Assembly (NCBI GenBank): GCA_913053665.1
Contig: CAJXGR010000054.1
Span: 1-13,017, forward strand
Source: an uncultured Spirochaetia bacterium
Lineage (GTDB): Bacteria > Spirochaetota > UBA6919
Direction of reading: 5' to 3'
Length of the DNA stretch: 13,017 nt
Below the pieces are notes generated by a model. It saw nothing but the letters and a program-made list of their open reading frames with translations, searched no databases and was not told where the DNA came from. Below are positions 6,601-13,017 of the stretch, one piece after another. The position numbers and the translations under genes are program-made. The number at the start of each line of letters is the position of its first letter. The stretch's first letter is position 1.

Positions 6601-6624
6601 GATACACTGTATCACTTGGTGATC
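6601..6624. promoter_or_regulatory. Overlapping palindromes
   Basis: GATACA-C-TGTATC (6601-6613) is a perfect 13-base palindrome. It overlaps a second, ATCAC-TTG-GTGAT (6611-6623). They lie between the two divergent promoters, where a shared regulator could bind. Confidence 0.35.
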
Positions 6625-6661
6625 AAAAAGAAAGTTACTCTCATTAAAATTGTTTAGACTA

Positions 6662-6690
6662 TTGACGAATAAAACAATTCTTATTATTAA
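6662..6690 (+). promoter_or_regulatory. Candidate promoter of the grpE-dnaK-dnaJ operon
   Basis: TTGACG (6662-6667) and TATTAA (6685-6690) are 17 bases apart, giving a leader of about 170 bases. An alternative -10 box, TATAAA at 6793-6798, would put the start at about 6805, directly on the inverted repeat. It lacks a recognisable -35 box. Confidence 0.35.
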
Positions 6691-6805
6691 TACTATCATC
6701 AAATAGAGGAATTGACAGGATAATATTTGCAAACACTCACCATCCGAAATTCATTAAATAACAATAAATAAAACGAATTAATATCTTAAATATATAAAAT
6801 GACCT

Positions 6806-6826
6806 TTTAGTGTTACGATCACTAAA
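6806..6826 (+). promoter_or_regulatory. Inverted repeat before grpE, possible heat-shock operator
   Basis: TTTAGTG (6806-6812) and CACTAAA (6820-6826) are perfect inverted arms around a 7-base spacer, TTACGAT, in which one more pair is symmetrical. It ends 39 bases before the grpE ATG, in the position where CIRCE or another operator usually sits. It does not match the CIRCE consensus, so a different repressor, or a spurious match in AT-rich DNA, must be considered. Confidence 0.4.
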
Positions 6827-6865
6827 TATCATTCTTATTCCATTGGTTTCAAAAGGATTTAACCT

Positions 6866-7858
6866 ATGACTTTGCCTGAAAAAATTGCTATAGATGATTT
6901 TGAACAATTTATTACTCCATTAAATGGAGATGAAAAAAAGATCATCCAAAAAGCCTATCAAAAAAACAAAACGGACTACACCTTGTCCAATAAATCGATC
7001 CGTGATAAATCAAGGATGAATGCAGTCCTTGAGATTTTCCAATCCCAGGATTCTGAACTATTAACTGAAGATCATGACAAGGGTAATAAACCTGGTGATG
7101 AAAACTCGGATGAAGAGCTTTCCCCCCTCCAAATGAAAGTTGAGGAGCAGGAAAAACAAATCAAGGCGTATAATGATAAAATCCTGGAATATGAGGATTT
7201 ACTCAAAAGAAGACAGGCTGAATTTGACAATTACAGAAAGCGGACTCTTCGTGAGAAGGAAGAGTTTCAAAAATCTGCCAATCAAAAGATCATGGAAGAA
7301 TTACTCACTATCGTCGACAATTTCGAGAAAGCCATTGACTCATCCAATGAGGACGCAAAAAGTTCCACCCTTTACGATGGGATTATTCTCATTGAGAAAC
7401 AGATTAAAAAACTCCTTGAAAATCATGGTGTTCAGGCCATTGAATCCCTGGGGCAGGAATTCGATCCGAATCTCCACGAAGCACTACAAATCGATGAGTC
7501 TATTACAAAATACAAGGTTGATACTGTTATTAATGAATGGCAAAAGGGTTATACCCTCAACACGAAAGTGATTCGACACGCAAAGGTTGTTGTAGCCAAA
7601 GGAAAAGTGAGCGAACAAGAGACTCCGAATAGTAACCGACCTATTCCCAAAACCATATCAGCTAACGATTTTGAAGGTCAGATCTTAGAGAAAATTGAAG
7701 ATACCGATGATAAACAATTCATTTCTGACGCGTATCAAAAGATACAAAACGAATATCTTCTAAAAGATATCATTCAACAGGACGACTCTAAAAAAGAGAA
7801 ACTATCAGGCATATTAAAATCTATTGAGTACGAAATGGATCAAGTGAAATCCCGGTAA
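6866..7858 (+). CDS. grpE: GrpE nucleotide exchange factor with duplicated terminal modules
   Basis: GrpE releases ADP from DnaK in the cytosolic Hsp70 cycle. The conserved core is residues 86-247. It has a long coiled coil (about 88-140) containing QAEFDNYRKR (117-126), LLTIVDNFEKAI (146-157), GVQ...GQEFDPNLHEAL (188-207) and the beta domain ending GYTLNTKVIRHAKVVVAK (228-245). Typical GrpE proteins have about 180-220 residues; this one has 330. The excess is an N-terminal segment (1-62), an acidic linker (63-86) and a C-terminal tail (248-330). The N-terminal segment and C-terminal tail resemble each other, including AYQK (30-33 and 289-292), a tyrosine seven residues after that of AYQK, and a preceding DFE. 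AAAGGA eight bases before ATG 6866 supports the long form. It heads the operon, 46 bases before dnaK. Confidence 0.95.
   Translation: MTLPEKIAIDDFEQFITPLNGDEKKIIQKAYQKNKTDYTLSNKSIRDKSRMNAVLEIFQSQDSELLTEDHDKGNKPGDENSDEELSPLQMKVEEQEKQIKAYNDKILEYEDLLKRRQAEFDNYRKRTLREKEEFQKSANQKIMEELLTIVDNFEKAIDSSNEDAKSSTLYDGIILIEKQIKKLLENHGVQAIESLGQEFDPNLHEALQIDESITKYKVDTVINEWQKGYTLNTKVIRHAKVVVAKGKVSEQETPNSNRPIPKTISANDFEGQILEKIEDTDDKQFISDAYQKIQNEYLLKDIIQQDDSKKEKLSGILKSIEYEMDQVKSR
6887..7045 (+). repeat. GrpE N-terminal copy of a duplicated module
   Basis: Residues 8-60 of GrpE are charged and apparently helical. Aligned by eye with residues 265-325, about 15 of roughly 40 positions are identical, with one two-residue gap. 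The shared residues include D11, F12, E13, I16, K24, I27, A30-Y31-Q32-K33, Y38, L40 and D47. Confidence 0.6.
7658..7840 (+). repeat. GrpE C-terminal copy of a duplicated module
   Basis: Residues 265-325 lie after the normal end of GrpE. Counterparts of the N-terminal copy are D268, F269, E270, I273, K283, I286, A289-Y290-Q291-K292, Y297, L299 and D306. I recognise no named domain. Confidence 0.6.
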
Positions 7859-7904
7859 CTGGAGTATTTCATTTATCTTTTTACTGTTTAAGGAGCAGTG
7901 AGTT

Positions 7905-9827
7905 ATGGGCAAGATCATTGGAATTGACTTAGGAACAACCAATTCATGCGTAGCCGTTATGGAAGGCGGGGATCCAACTGTTATACCCAATTCAGAAGGA
8001 GCTCGTACAACTCCTTCCATTGTGGCCTTCACTCAGAAGGGTGACCGTCTGGTGGGTCAGGCCGCCAAAAATCAGGCCGTTACAAACCCCGATAATACTG
8101 TCCGCTCTGTAAAGCGGTTTATGGGTCGGCGTCACTCAGAAGTCTCTAACGAGGCTCATATGGTGGGGTATCAAATCGTAAGTGGCTCTAATGATGCCGT
8201 CAAAATTAAAGTCCAGGAAGGTGAATTCTCTCCTCCTGAAATCTCGGCTCGTATCCTCCAAAAGATGAAACAGACTGCTGAAGACTATCTTGGCACTACA
8301 ATAACAGAAGCTGTTATCACGGTCCCTGCCTACTTCAATGATGCCCAACGCCAGGCCACAAAAGATGCCGGCAAGATCGCTGGTTTAGACGTAAAACGTA
8401 TTGTTAACGAGCCTACTGCTGCCGCACTGGCTTATGGATTAGATAAAAAGAAAAATGAGAAGATTGCCGTCTATGATCTGGGCGGTGGAACCTTTGACAT
8501 CACCATTTTAGAATTGGGTGACGGGGTCTTTGAAGTTAAAAGTACCAATGGGGACACCCATTTGGGGGGTGACGATCTAGACCAAAAGATTATTGAGTGG
8601 CTTGTGACAGAGTTTAAAAAAGAAAGCGGCATCGATCTGAGTCAAGATAAAATGGCCCTCCAAAGACTGAAAGAAGAAAGCGAAAAAGCAAAAAAGGAAC
8701 TCTCAGGCTCACAAACAACCGACATTAATTTACCCTTTATTACAGCCGATTCCTCAGGGCCCAAGCATTTGAATATGACTCTCAGTCGCTCAAAGCTGGA
8801 GCAACTCATTGGTAATCTTATTGAAAAAACCCGCATTCCCTGCGAGAACGCAATAAAAGACTCCGGTCTCAAAGCTTCAGAAATCGATGAGATCATCCTG
8901 GTGGGGGGGTCCACACGAATGCCATTGGTTCAGTCTCTGGTCAAGGAAATCTTTGGAAAAGAACCCCACAAAGGGGTGAATCCTGATGAAGTCGTGGCTA
9001 TGGGAGCCGCTATTCAGGGAGGTGTTTTAGCTGGCGATGTTAAAGATATACTTCTTCTGGACGTCACTCCATTATCTCTTGGGATCGAAACCCTGGGAGG
9101 AGTCATGACTAAACTCATTGAACGAAATACTACTGTTCCTACAAAGAAAAGTCAGGTTTTCTCTACAGCCGCAGACAATCAACCGGCTGTCTCCGTTAAA
9201 GTCTTCCAGGGAGAACGTGAAATCGCCGCCCACAATAAACTCATTGGGAACTTTGAGTTAGTCGGCCTCCCACCTGCCCCAAGGGGTGTTCCGCAAATTG
9301 AAGTGGTCTTTGACATCGACGCGAATGGAATCATCCACGTTTCAGCCAAAGATCTTGGGACTAATAAAGAACAGAGCATCCGAATTGAAGCTTCAAGCGG
9401 TCTCTCAGAAGAAGAAATCGACAGGATGGTGAAAGACGCTGATCTTAATGCCGATGAAGACAAAAAAGAACGAGAACGGGCTGAACTACGGAACAACGCT
9501 GACAATCTGGTCTATCAGACAGAAAAGATGCTCTCAGAACATGGGGATAAGATCGGTGAGGCCGAAAAAGAAGAGATTGAAAAAGAAGTTTTAAGCACTA
9601 AAAAAGCCCTCGAATCCGATAATATTGAAGACTTGAAATCCTCTGTAGAACGATTAACTCAAGCCGCCCAAAAGTTATCACAAGTGGTTTATGAGCAAGC
9701 CGCTAAGCAACAGGAAAACCAAGGGACAGAAGGGGCTCAAAAAGGACAGGGTGAGCATTCCCACCATCAAGATGAAAAAGTGGTTGATGCGGATTATGAA
9801 GTCGTTGATGATGATAAAGGAAAATAG
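7905..9827 (+). CDS. dnaK: Chaperone protein DnaK (Hsp70)
   Basis: This 640-residue ATP-driven cytosolic chaperone has the usual family length. The nucleotide-binding domain (1 to about 377) shows the phosphate-1 motif IGIDLGTTNSCVAV (5-18), PAYFNDAQRQATKDAG (141-156), VNEPTAAALAYG (167-178), the phosphate-2 motif YDLGGGTFDIT (190-200) and the adenosine motif ILVGGSTRMP (331-340). The linker is DILLLDVTPLSLG (381-393), and the beta sandwich of the substrate-binding domain follows to about 500. The helical lid and a Gln/Gly/His-rich tail (600-624) end in VVDADYEVVDDDKGK, the acidic C-terminus common in bacterial DnaK. AAGGAG precedes ATG by eight bases. The 46-base gap after grpE shows no terminator, and dnaJ starts 14 bases later, so the three genes form one operon. 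Confidence 0.99.
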   Translation: MGKIIGIDLGTTNSCVAVMEGGDPTVIPNSEGARTTPSIVAFTQKGDRLVGQAAKNQAVTNPDNTVRSVKRFMGRRHSEVSNEAHMVGYQIVSGSNDAVKIKVQEGEFSPPEISARILQKMKQTAEDYLGTTITEAVITVPAYFNDAQRQATKDAGKIAGLDVKRIVNEPTAAALAYGLDKKKNEKIAVYDLGGGTFDITILELGDGVFEVKSTNGDTHLGGDDLDQKIIEWLVTEFKKESGIDLSQDKMALQRLKEESEKAKKELSGSQTTDINLPFITADSSGPKHLNMTLSRSKLEQLIGNLIEKTRIPCENAIKDSGLKASEIDEIILVGGSTRMPLVQSLVKEIFGKEPHKGVNPDEVVAMGAAIQGGVLAGDVKDILLLDVTPLSLGIETLGGVMTKLIERNTTVPTKKSQVFSTAADNQPAVSVKVFQGEREIAAHNKLIGNFELVGLPPAPRGVPQIEVVFDIDANGIIHVSAKDLGTNKEQSIRIEASSGLSEEEIDRMVKDADLNADEDKKERERAELRNNADNLVYQTEKMLSEHGDKIGEAEKEEIEKEVLSTKKALESDNIEDLKSSVERLTQAAQKLSQVVYEQAAKQQENQGTEGAQKGQGEHSHHQDEKVVDADYEVVDDDKGK

Positions 9828-9841
9828 AAGGTTAGTATAAA

Positions 9842-10972
9842 ATGGCCGGTAAAAGAGATTATTACGAAGTTCTTGGGATTAGCCGCAGCGCTAGCCAGGA
9901 TGAGATCAAAAAAGCATACCGTAAACTGGCGGTCCAATACCATCCTGACCGTAATCCAGACAACAAAGAAGCGGAAGATAAGTTCAAGGAAGCCACAGAG
10001 GCTTACGAAGTCCTGGGTGACCCTCAGAAAAAAGGCCAGTACGACCAGTTCGGTCATGACGCCTTTGCAGGCGGCGGAATGGGTGCTGGGGCTGGTGGCT
10101 TTGGAGGTTTCAGCGATATCTTTGAAGGGTTTGAGGATTTATTTGAAGGATTCTTTGGATCAAGTGGGAGACGTACATCCACACGCACACGAAGACATCG
10201 GGGATCTGACCTGCGCTTTGATTTGGAAATTAACTTTGAAGATGCCGTTTATGGAAAAGATACAGTCATAGAGATCCCCCGCGATGAAGCTTGTGAGACT
10301 TGCAAGGGTGAAAGGGTGAAGCCTGGAACGAAGACTGAGACCTGTTCTGTCTGCGGCGGTAGCGGTCAGGTCTCCCGCTCACAAGGCTTTTTTAGCTTTT
10401 CCTCTACCTGTCACCAGTGCCGTGGCTCAGGAATTATCATCACTCACCCCTGTGGAACCTGTAAAGGCCGTGGAACCGTTAAAAAAAGAAGGACCCTTTC
10501 CATTAAAATACGACCCGGTGTGGAAACAGGCACAAAAATAAAAATAACCGGAGAGGGCGAGGGAGGGACCTTTGGAGGAGAGTCTGGCGATTTATACATT
10601 GTCATCCATATTCGCCGCCATGAATTCTTTGAACGGCACGACAATAACCTGTACTGTGAAATCCCCCTCACTATAGTCCAAGCGGCATTAGGGACAGAAA
10701 TACTTGTCCCAACATTGAATAGTAAAAAGATTAAACTTAAAGTGCCTTCTGGGACTCAAACAGATAAGATTTTCCGAGTCCGTGGAAATGGTGTTCCTTT
10801 TCTACACGGTCATGGTCAGGGTGACCTTCATGTTAAAGTGGTTATAGAAACCCCTGTCGATCTGACTCCAAAGCAAAAAGAACTCCTCGAAGAATTCGCC
10901 CGAATCCGTGGAGAAGAAGTCAACCCACGTCCCAAGTCTCTGTATGAGAAGATTAAGAACTCCTTCAACTAA
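9842..10972 (+). CDS. dnaJ: Chaperone protein DnaJ (Hsp40)
   Basis: This 376-residue type I J-protein brings clients to DnaK and stimulates its ATPase. The J domain (5-70) carries HPD at 34-36. A Gly/Phe-rich stretch (74-108) and then the zinc-binding domain follow, with four cysteine pairs: C151/C154, C168/C171, C190/C193 and C204/C207. The first repeat reads CETCKGER, so its last glycine is replaced by arginine, while the cysteines are intact. The C-terminal client-binding domains (about 215-345) include VPSGTQ (301-306) and end with the usual dimerisation helix region. AGAAGG lies ten bases before ATG. The gene is complete and ordinary in length. It is followed after 47 bases by a kinase gene with no visible terminator. 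Confidence 0.98.
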   Translation: MAGKRDYYEVLGISRSASQDEIKKAYRKLAVQYHPDRNPDNKEAEDKFKEATEAYEVLGDPQKKGQYDQFGHDAFAGGGMGAGAGGFGGFSDIFEGFEDLFEGFFGSSGRRTSTRTRRHRGSDLRFDLEINFEDAVYGKDTVIEIPRDEACETCKGERVKPGTKTETCSVCGGSGQVSRSQGFFSFSSTCHQCRGSGIIITHPCGTCKGRGTVKKRRTLSIKIRPGVETGTKIKITGEGEGGTFGGESGDLYIVIHIRRHEFFERHDNNLYCEIPLTIVQAALGTEILVPTLNSKKIKLKVPSGTQTDKIFRVRGNGVPFLHGHGQGDLHVKVVIETPVDLTPKQKELLEEFARIRGEEVNPRPKSLYEKIKNSFN

Positions 10973-11019
10973 CTTGAGTGCAAAGAAATGAATAGATTAT
11001 GAGCTAAATACTATCCATT

Positions 11020-12363
11020 ATGACTCATGATGAAGCTAAATCACGACTCACCCAACTCTTCTTCTCTTCCCTCAAGTCAGTTTTACCTAAAACACTAATC
11101 CCATCAACTATCCACCTGAACAAGGAAATCCTTTCCTTTCCTGACTTTTCAATCCCTATCCGTGGGATTCAGAATATCTACATTACAGGATTTGGGAAAG
11201 CCTCTTCCTATATGGCAAAAGAGCTGGAGATACTCCTGGATAAGCGTATTACAGAAGGCTGTCTTGTAACCAAATATAATCACGTGACGTCCTTGAAATA
11301 CATTGAACAAATCGAGGCTGGTCACCCTATTCCTGATGAGAACAGCGGCCTTGCGGCAGAGAAGATTCTTTCTATGGTTCATAAAGCCACTCATGAGGAT
11401 CTTGTTATTGCCTGTGTTTCAGGGGGAGGCTCTGCCCTAATGGCATTGGGTACAGAGGGCATAACCCTGTCTGATAAACAACTCATGACTTCACTTCTGC
11501 TGAATTGCGGGGCTAGTATTGGAGAAATCAATACCATTAGAAAGCATCTATCAGCAGTAAAAGGCGGACGTTTAGAAGAAGCTGTCTATCCTGCTTCCCT
11601 TGTGTCGCTGATCCTCTCTGATGTATTAGATAATGATCTCTCGTATGTCGCTTCTGGACCTACTATTCATAATGATGCCACCTGTCAGGATGCCTTAAAA
11701 ATCATTCATCACTATGAACTTTATTCAAAAACCCCATTAGCTATCCGTCAGCATTTAGAAGACAAAAATCATCAACCATTAGGTGTTCATCCTCCTCTAT
11801 CCAAAAACTCCCACACTATCCTCCTGGCAAGCAATGAGTCCATCGTCAATGCCGTGCTTGAGGAAGGGGAAAAGCTGGACTATCAGGTTGTTCCGCTAAA
11901 GTACCCAATAAAAGGAGAGGCGAAACAGGCTGCCAAAGAGATCGCCCATGAAATCAAGGAATGGATTAAATCATCAAAATCCTCATCCAACCAGCCTGTC
12001 TTGTTTATTTCGGGCGGAGAGACAACCGTGACTATTGATGTGAATAGCGGGCTAGGCGGCCGAAATCAAGAGTGTGCCCTTGCATTTGCCATCGAAATGA
12101 AAGATCAAGAAGATTGGTTTGCCCTATTCGCTGGTACAGACGGATCAGACGGCCCAACTCCTGCTAATGGTGCTTTCTGCCATTCTGATACTTATCATCA
12201 TGCTCTCACACTTGGATTAAACCCTCACGATCACCTAAAGCACCACAATAGCTATGGATTCTTTCAAAAATTATCCTCTCTATTTGTAACAGGACCCACT
12301 CAAACCAATGTAAATGATATAATATTAGTATTTTACTGCCCTAAAAAAAAGATCACGCTTTAG
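11020..12363 (+). CDS. Glycerate 2-kinase, type II (MOFRL family)
   Basis: This 447-residue cytosolic enzyme of the GckA/TtuD type phosphorylates D-glycerate to 2-phosphoglycerate, linking glyoxylate, serine or hydroxypyruvate routes to glycolysis. The N-terminal domain contains GFGKAS (57-62), SGGGSAL (134-140), IRKHLSAVKGGRL (173-185) and LSDVLDNDLSYVASGPT (199-215). The C-terminal MOFRL domain contains SGGETTVTI (331-339), GLGGRNQE (344-351), AGTDGSDGPT (371-380) and TGPTQTNVNDI (424-434). Length and motifs are normal and there is no frameshift. The ATG at 11020 lacks a clear ribosome binding site, and no better in-frame start lies nearby. It probably reads through from dnaJ, 47 bases upstream. 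No link to chaperone function is known, so the placement may be chance. Confidence 0.92.
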   Translation: MTHDEAKSRLTQLFFSSLKSVLPKTLIPSTIHLNKEILSFPDFSIPIRGIQNIYITGFGKASSYMAKELEILLDKRITEGCLVTKYNHVTSLKYIEQIEAGHPIPDENSGLAAEKILSMVHKATHEDLVIACVSGGGSALMALGTEGITLSDKQLMTSLLLNCGASIGEINTIRKHLSAVKGGRLEEAVYPASLVSLILSDVLDNDLSYVASGPTIHNDATCQDALKIIHHYELYSKTPLAIRQHLEDKNHQPLGVHPPLSKNSHTILLASNESIVNAVLEEGEKLDYQVVPLKYPIKGEAKQAAKEIAHEIKEWIKSSKSSSNQPVLFISGGETTVTIDVNSGLGGRNQECALAFAIEMKDQEDWFALFAGTDGSDGPTPANGAFCHSDTYHHALTLGLNPHDHLKHHNSYGFFQKLSSLFVTGPTQTNVNDIILVFYCPKKKITL

Positions 12364-12546
12364 CCCATTCCAATCAAAATGAAATAAGTTCCTGTAAGTT
12401 CAAGACTTTTTCAAAAAATATGACTAAATCTTAGGGATATGTTCAACTTTTATTCCTATCCTCCGAAAGTTAAGATGAGACCCTGTGAAATACACATATA
12501 TGGCTTAAGCATTGAATACTTTTAAATCAACATGGAGGGGGATTTT

Positions 12547-13017
12547 ATGAAAAAAGTTATTCTGAATGGACTCACCTTTCTAATCATCTTAAATCTTTAT
12601 ATCACTACTGGTTACAGCAGTCCTGGCCCTTTACCCGGCCAATCTCCTGAAAAGATATTTGAAGAATACAGCTTTGAACCCACCCAAAAAGACTTTTGGA
12701 AAGTAAAGAAATTACCCGGCCTGTTCAGGTCTATCGCAAAAGACAGGCACTACGAGAAAGGCCTCTACTATCAGAAAAAAGCTCAGCATCGAAAGGCCGT
12801 AAGGCTATTTGGAAAGGCCATCCAAAACCAACCCAATAATGAAGACTTCTATTTTTCCCGTGCAATCAGCTATAACTTTATCAATCAACATAAGAAGGCT
12901 CTAAAAGACCTGAATCACGCTATTTCTCTGAACCCCTCCAATAGCTATTACTACAACGCCAGAGCCATCGTCTACAGCAAAATGAAAAAACATAGCGCCG
13001 CTTTAAGAGAGTTGGCC
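12547..13017 (+). CDS. Exported TPR-repeat protein, partial at the window end
   Basis: The frame is open from ATG 12547 to the last base, giving 157 residues without a stop. The N-terminus (MKKVILNGLTFLIILNLYIT, then TGYSS) is a signal-peptide-like segment without a lipobox cysteine. After a proline-rich start of the mature protein, tetratricopeptide repeats occupy about 69-99 (YYQKKAQHRKAVRLFGKAI), 100-133 (SRAISYNFINQHKKALKDL) and 134 onward (ARAIVYSKMKKHSAALREL). TPR arrays mediate protein-protein contacts; the partner is unknown. GGAGGGG about six bases before ATG is a strong ribosome site. The 183-base gap after the kinase gene shows neither a clear terminator nor a convincing promoter. 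More repeats probably follow beyond the window. Confidence 0.88.
   Translation, partial: MKKVILNGLTFLIILNLYITTGYSSPGPLPGQSPEKIFEEYSFEPTQKDFWKVKKLPGLFRSIAKDRHYEKGLYYQKKAQHRKAVRLFGKAIQNQPNNEDFYFSRAISYNFINQHKKALKDLNHAISLNPSNSYYYNARAIVYSKMKKHSAALRELA

Larger units (their letters stand above)
6465..6865. other. AT-rich divergent regulatory region between the HEAT-like gene and grpE
   Basis: These 401 bases hold no convincing coding frame. They are very rich in A and T. They contain a minus-strand promoter near 6540-6568, overlapping palindromes at 6601-6624, a candidate plus-strand promoter at 6662-6690 and an inverted repeat at 6806-6826. I found no CIRCE sequence (TTAGCACTC-N9-GAGTGCTAA) and no sigma-32-type promoter. 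Confidence 0.7.

Noticed and set aside
6465..6865. CIRCE element or sigma-32 promoter before grpE
   Set aside because: Neither TTAGCACTC/GAGTGCTAA nor a CTTGAA...CCCCAT pattern is present.
7140..7571. 143-codon frame overlapping grpE in another phase
   Set aside because: It has no ribosome site or recognisable domain, and the grpE frame carries all conserved motifs.
9179..9505. Serine-rich 108-codon minus-strand frame inside dnaK
   Set aside because: It is an antisense shadow of dnaK codons with low-complexity translation.

Overview
The window looks like chromosomal DNA of an AT-leaning bacterium with Gram-negative-style exported proteins. A spirochaete or related lineage is my best guess, held with moderate confidence. 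The support is a PilZ protein with a large N-terminal region of the kind seen in Leptospira-type spirochaetes, a DnaK tail close to those of spirochaetes, exported HEAT-like and TPR proteins, frequent TTG starts and tRNA genes without encoded CCA. No phage, IS element, CRISPR array or rRNA was seen.

Layout. Bases 1-307 hold a 41-base near-perfect palindrome and a promoter for a membrane protein of the PuuD N-terminal family (308-982), which is closed by a long hairpin. On the minus strand follows a small stable-RNA operon driven by a strong promoter at 1661-1688: tRNA-Ser(UGA), tRNA-Ser(GCU), a 107-residue membrane protein starting at TTG, then tRNA-Arg(GCG). Upstream of it on the same strand are a 123-residue orphan and a PilZ-domain protein. 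Divergent from the PilZ gene is a YitJ-type fusion of homocysteine methyltransferase and methylenetetrahydrofolate reductase. It abuts end to end, with no spacer, an exported HEAT-like protein on the minus strand.

A 401-base AT-rich divergent region carries promoter-like hexamers and two sets of inverted repeats. It leads into the chaperone operon grpE-dnaK-dnaJ, followed 47 bases later by a type II glycerate 2-kinase. The window ends inside an exported TPR protein.

The chaperone genes form the Hsp70 cycle: DnaJ delivers clients and triggers ATP hydrolysis, and GrpE releases ADP. The most unusual item is GrpE, at 330 residues. Its core is flanked at both ends by extensions that resemble each other, so the protein seems to carry a duplicated module of about 55 residues around the nucleotide-exchange domain. 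No CIRCE element or hrcA gene is present. Instead a 7-7-7 inverted repeat lies just before grpE and may be a different heat-shock operator.
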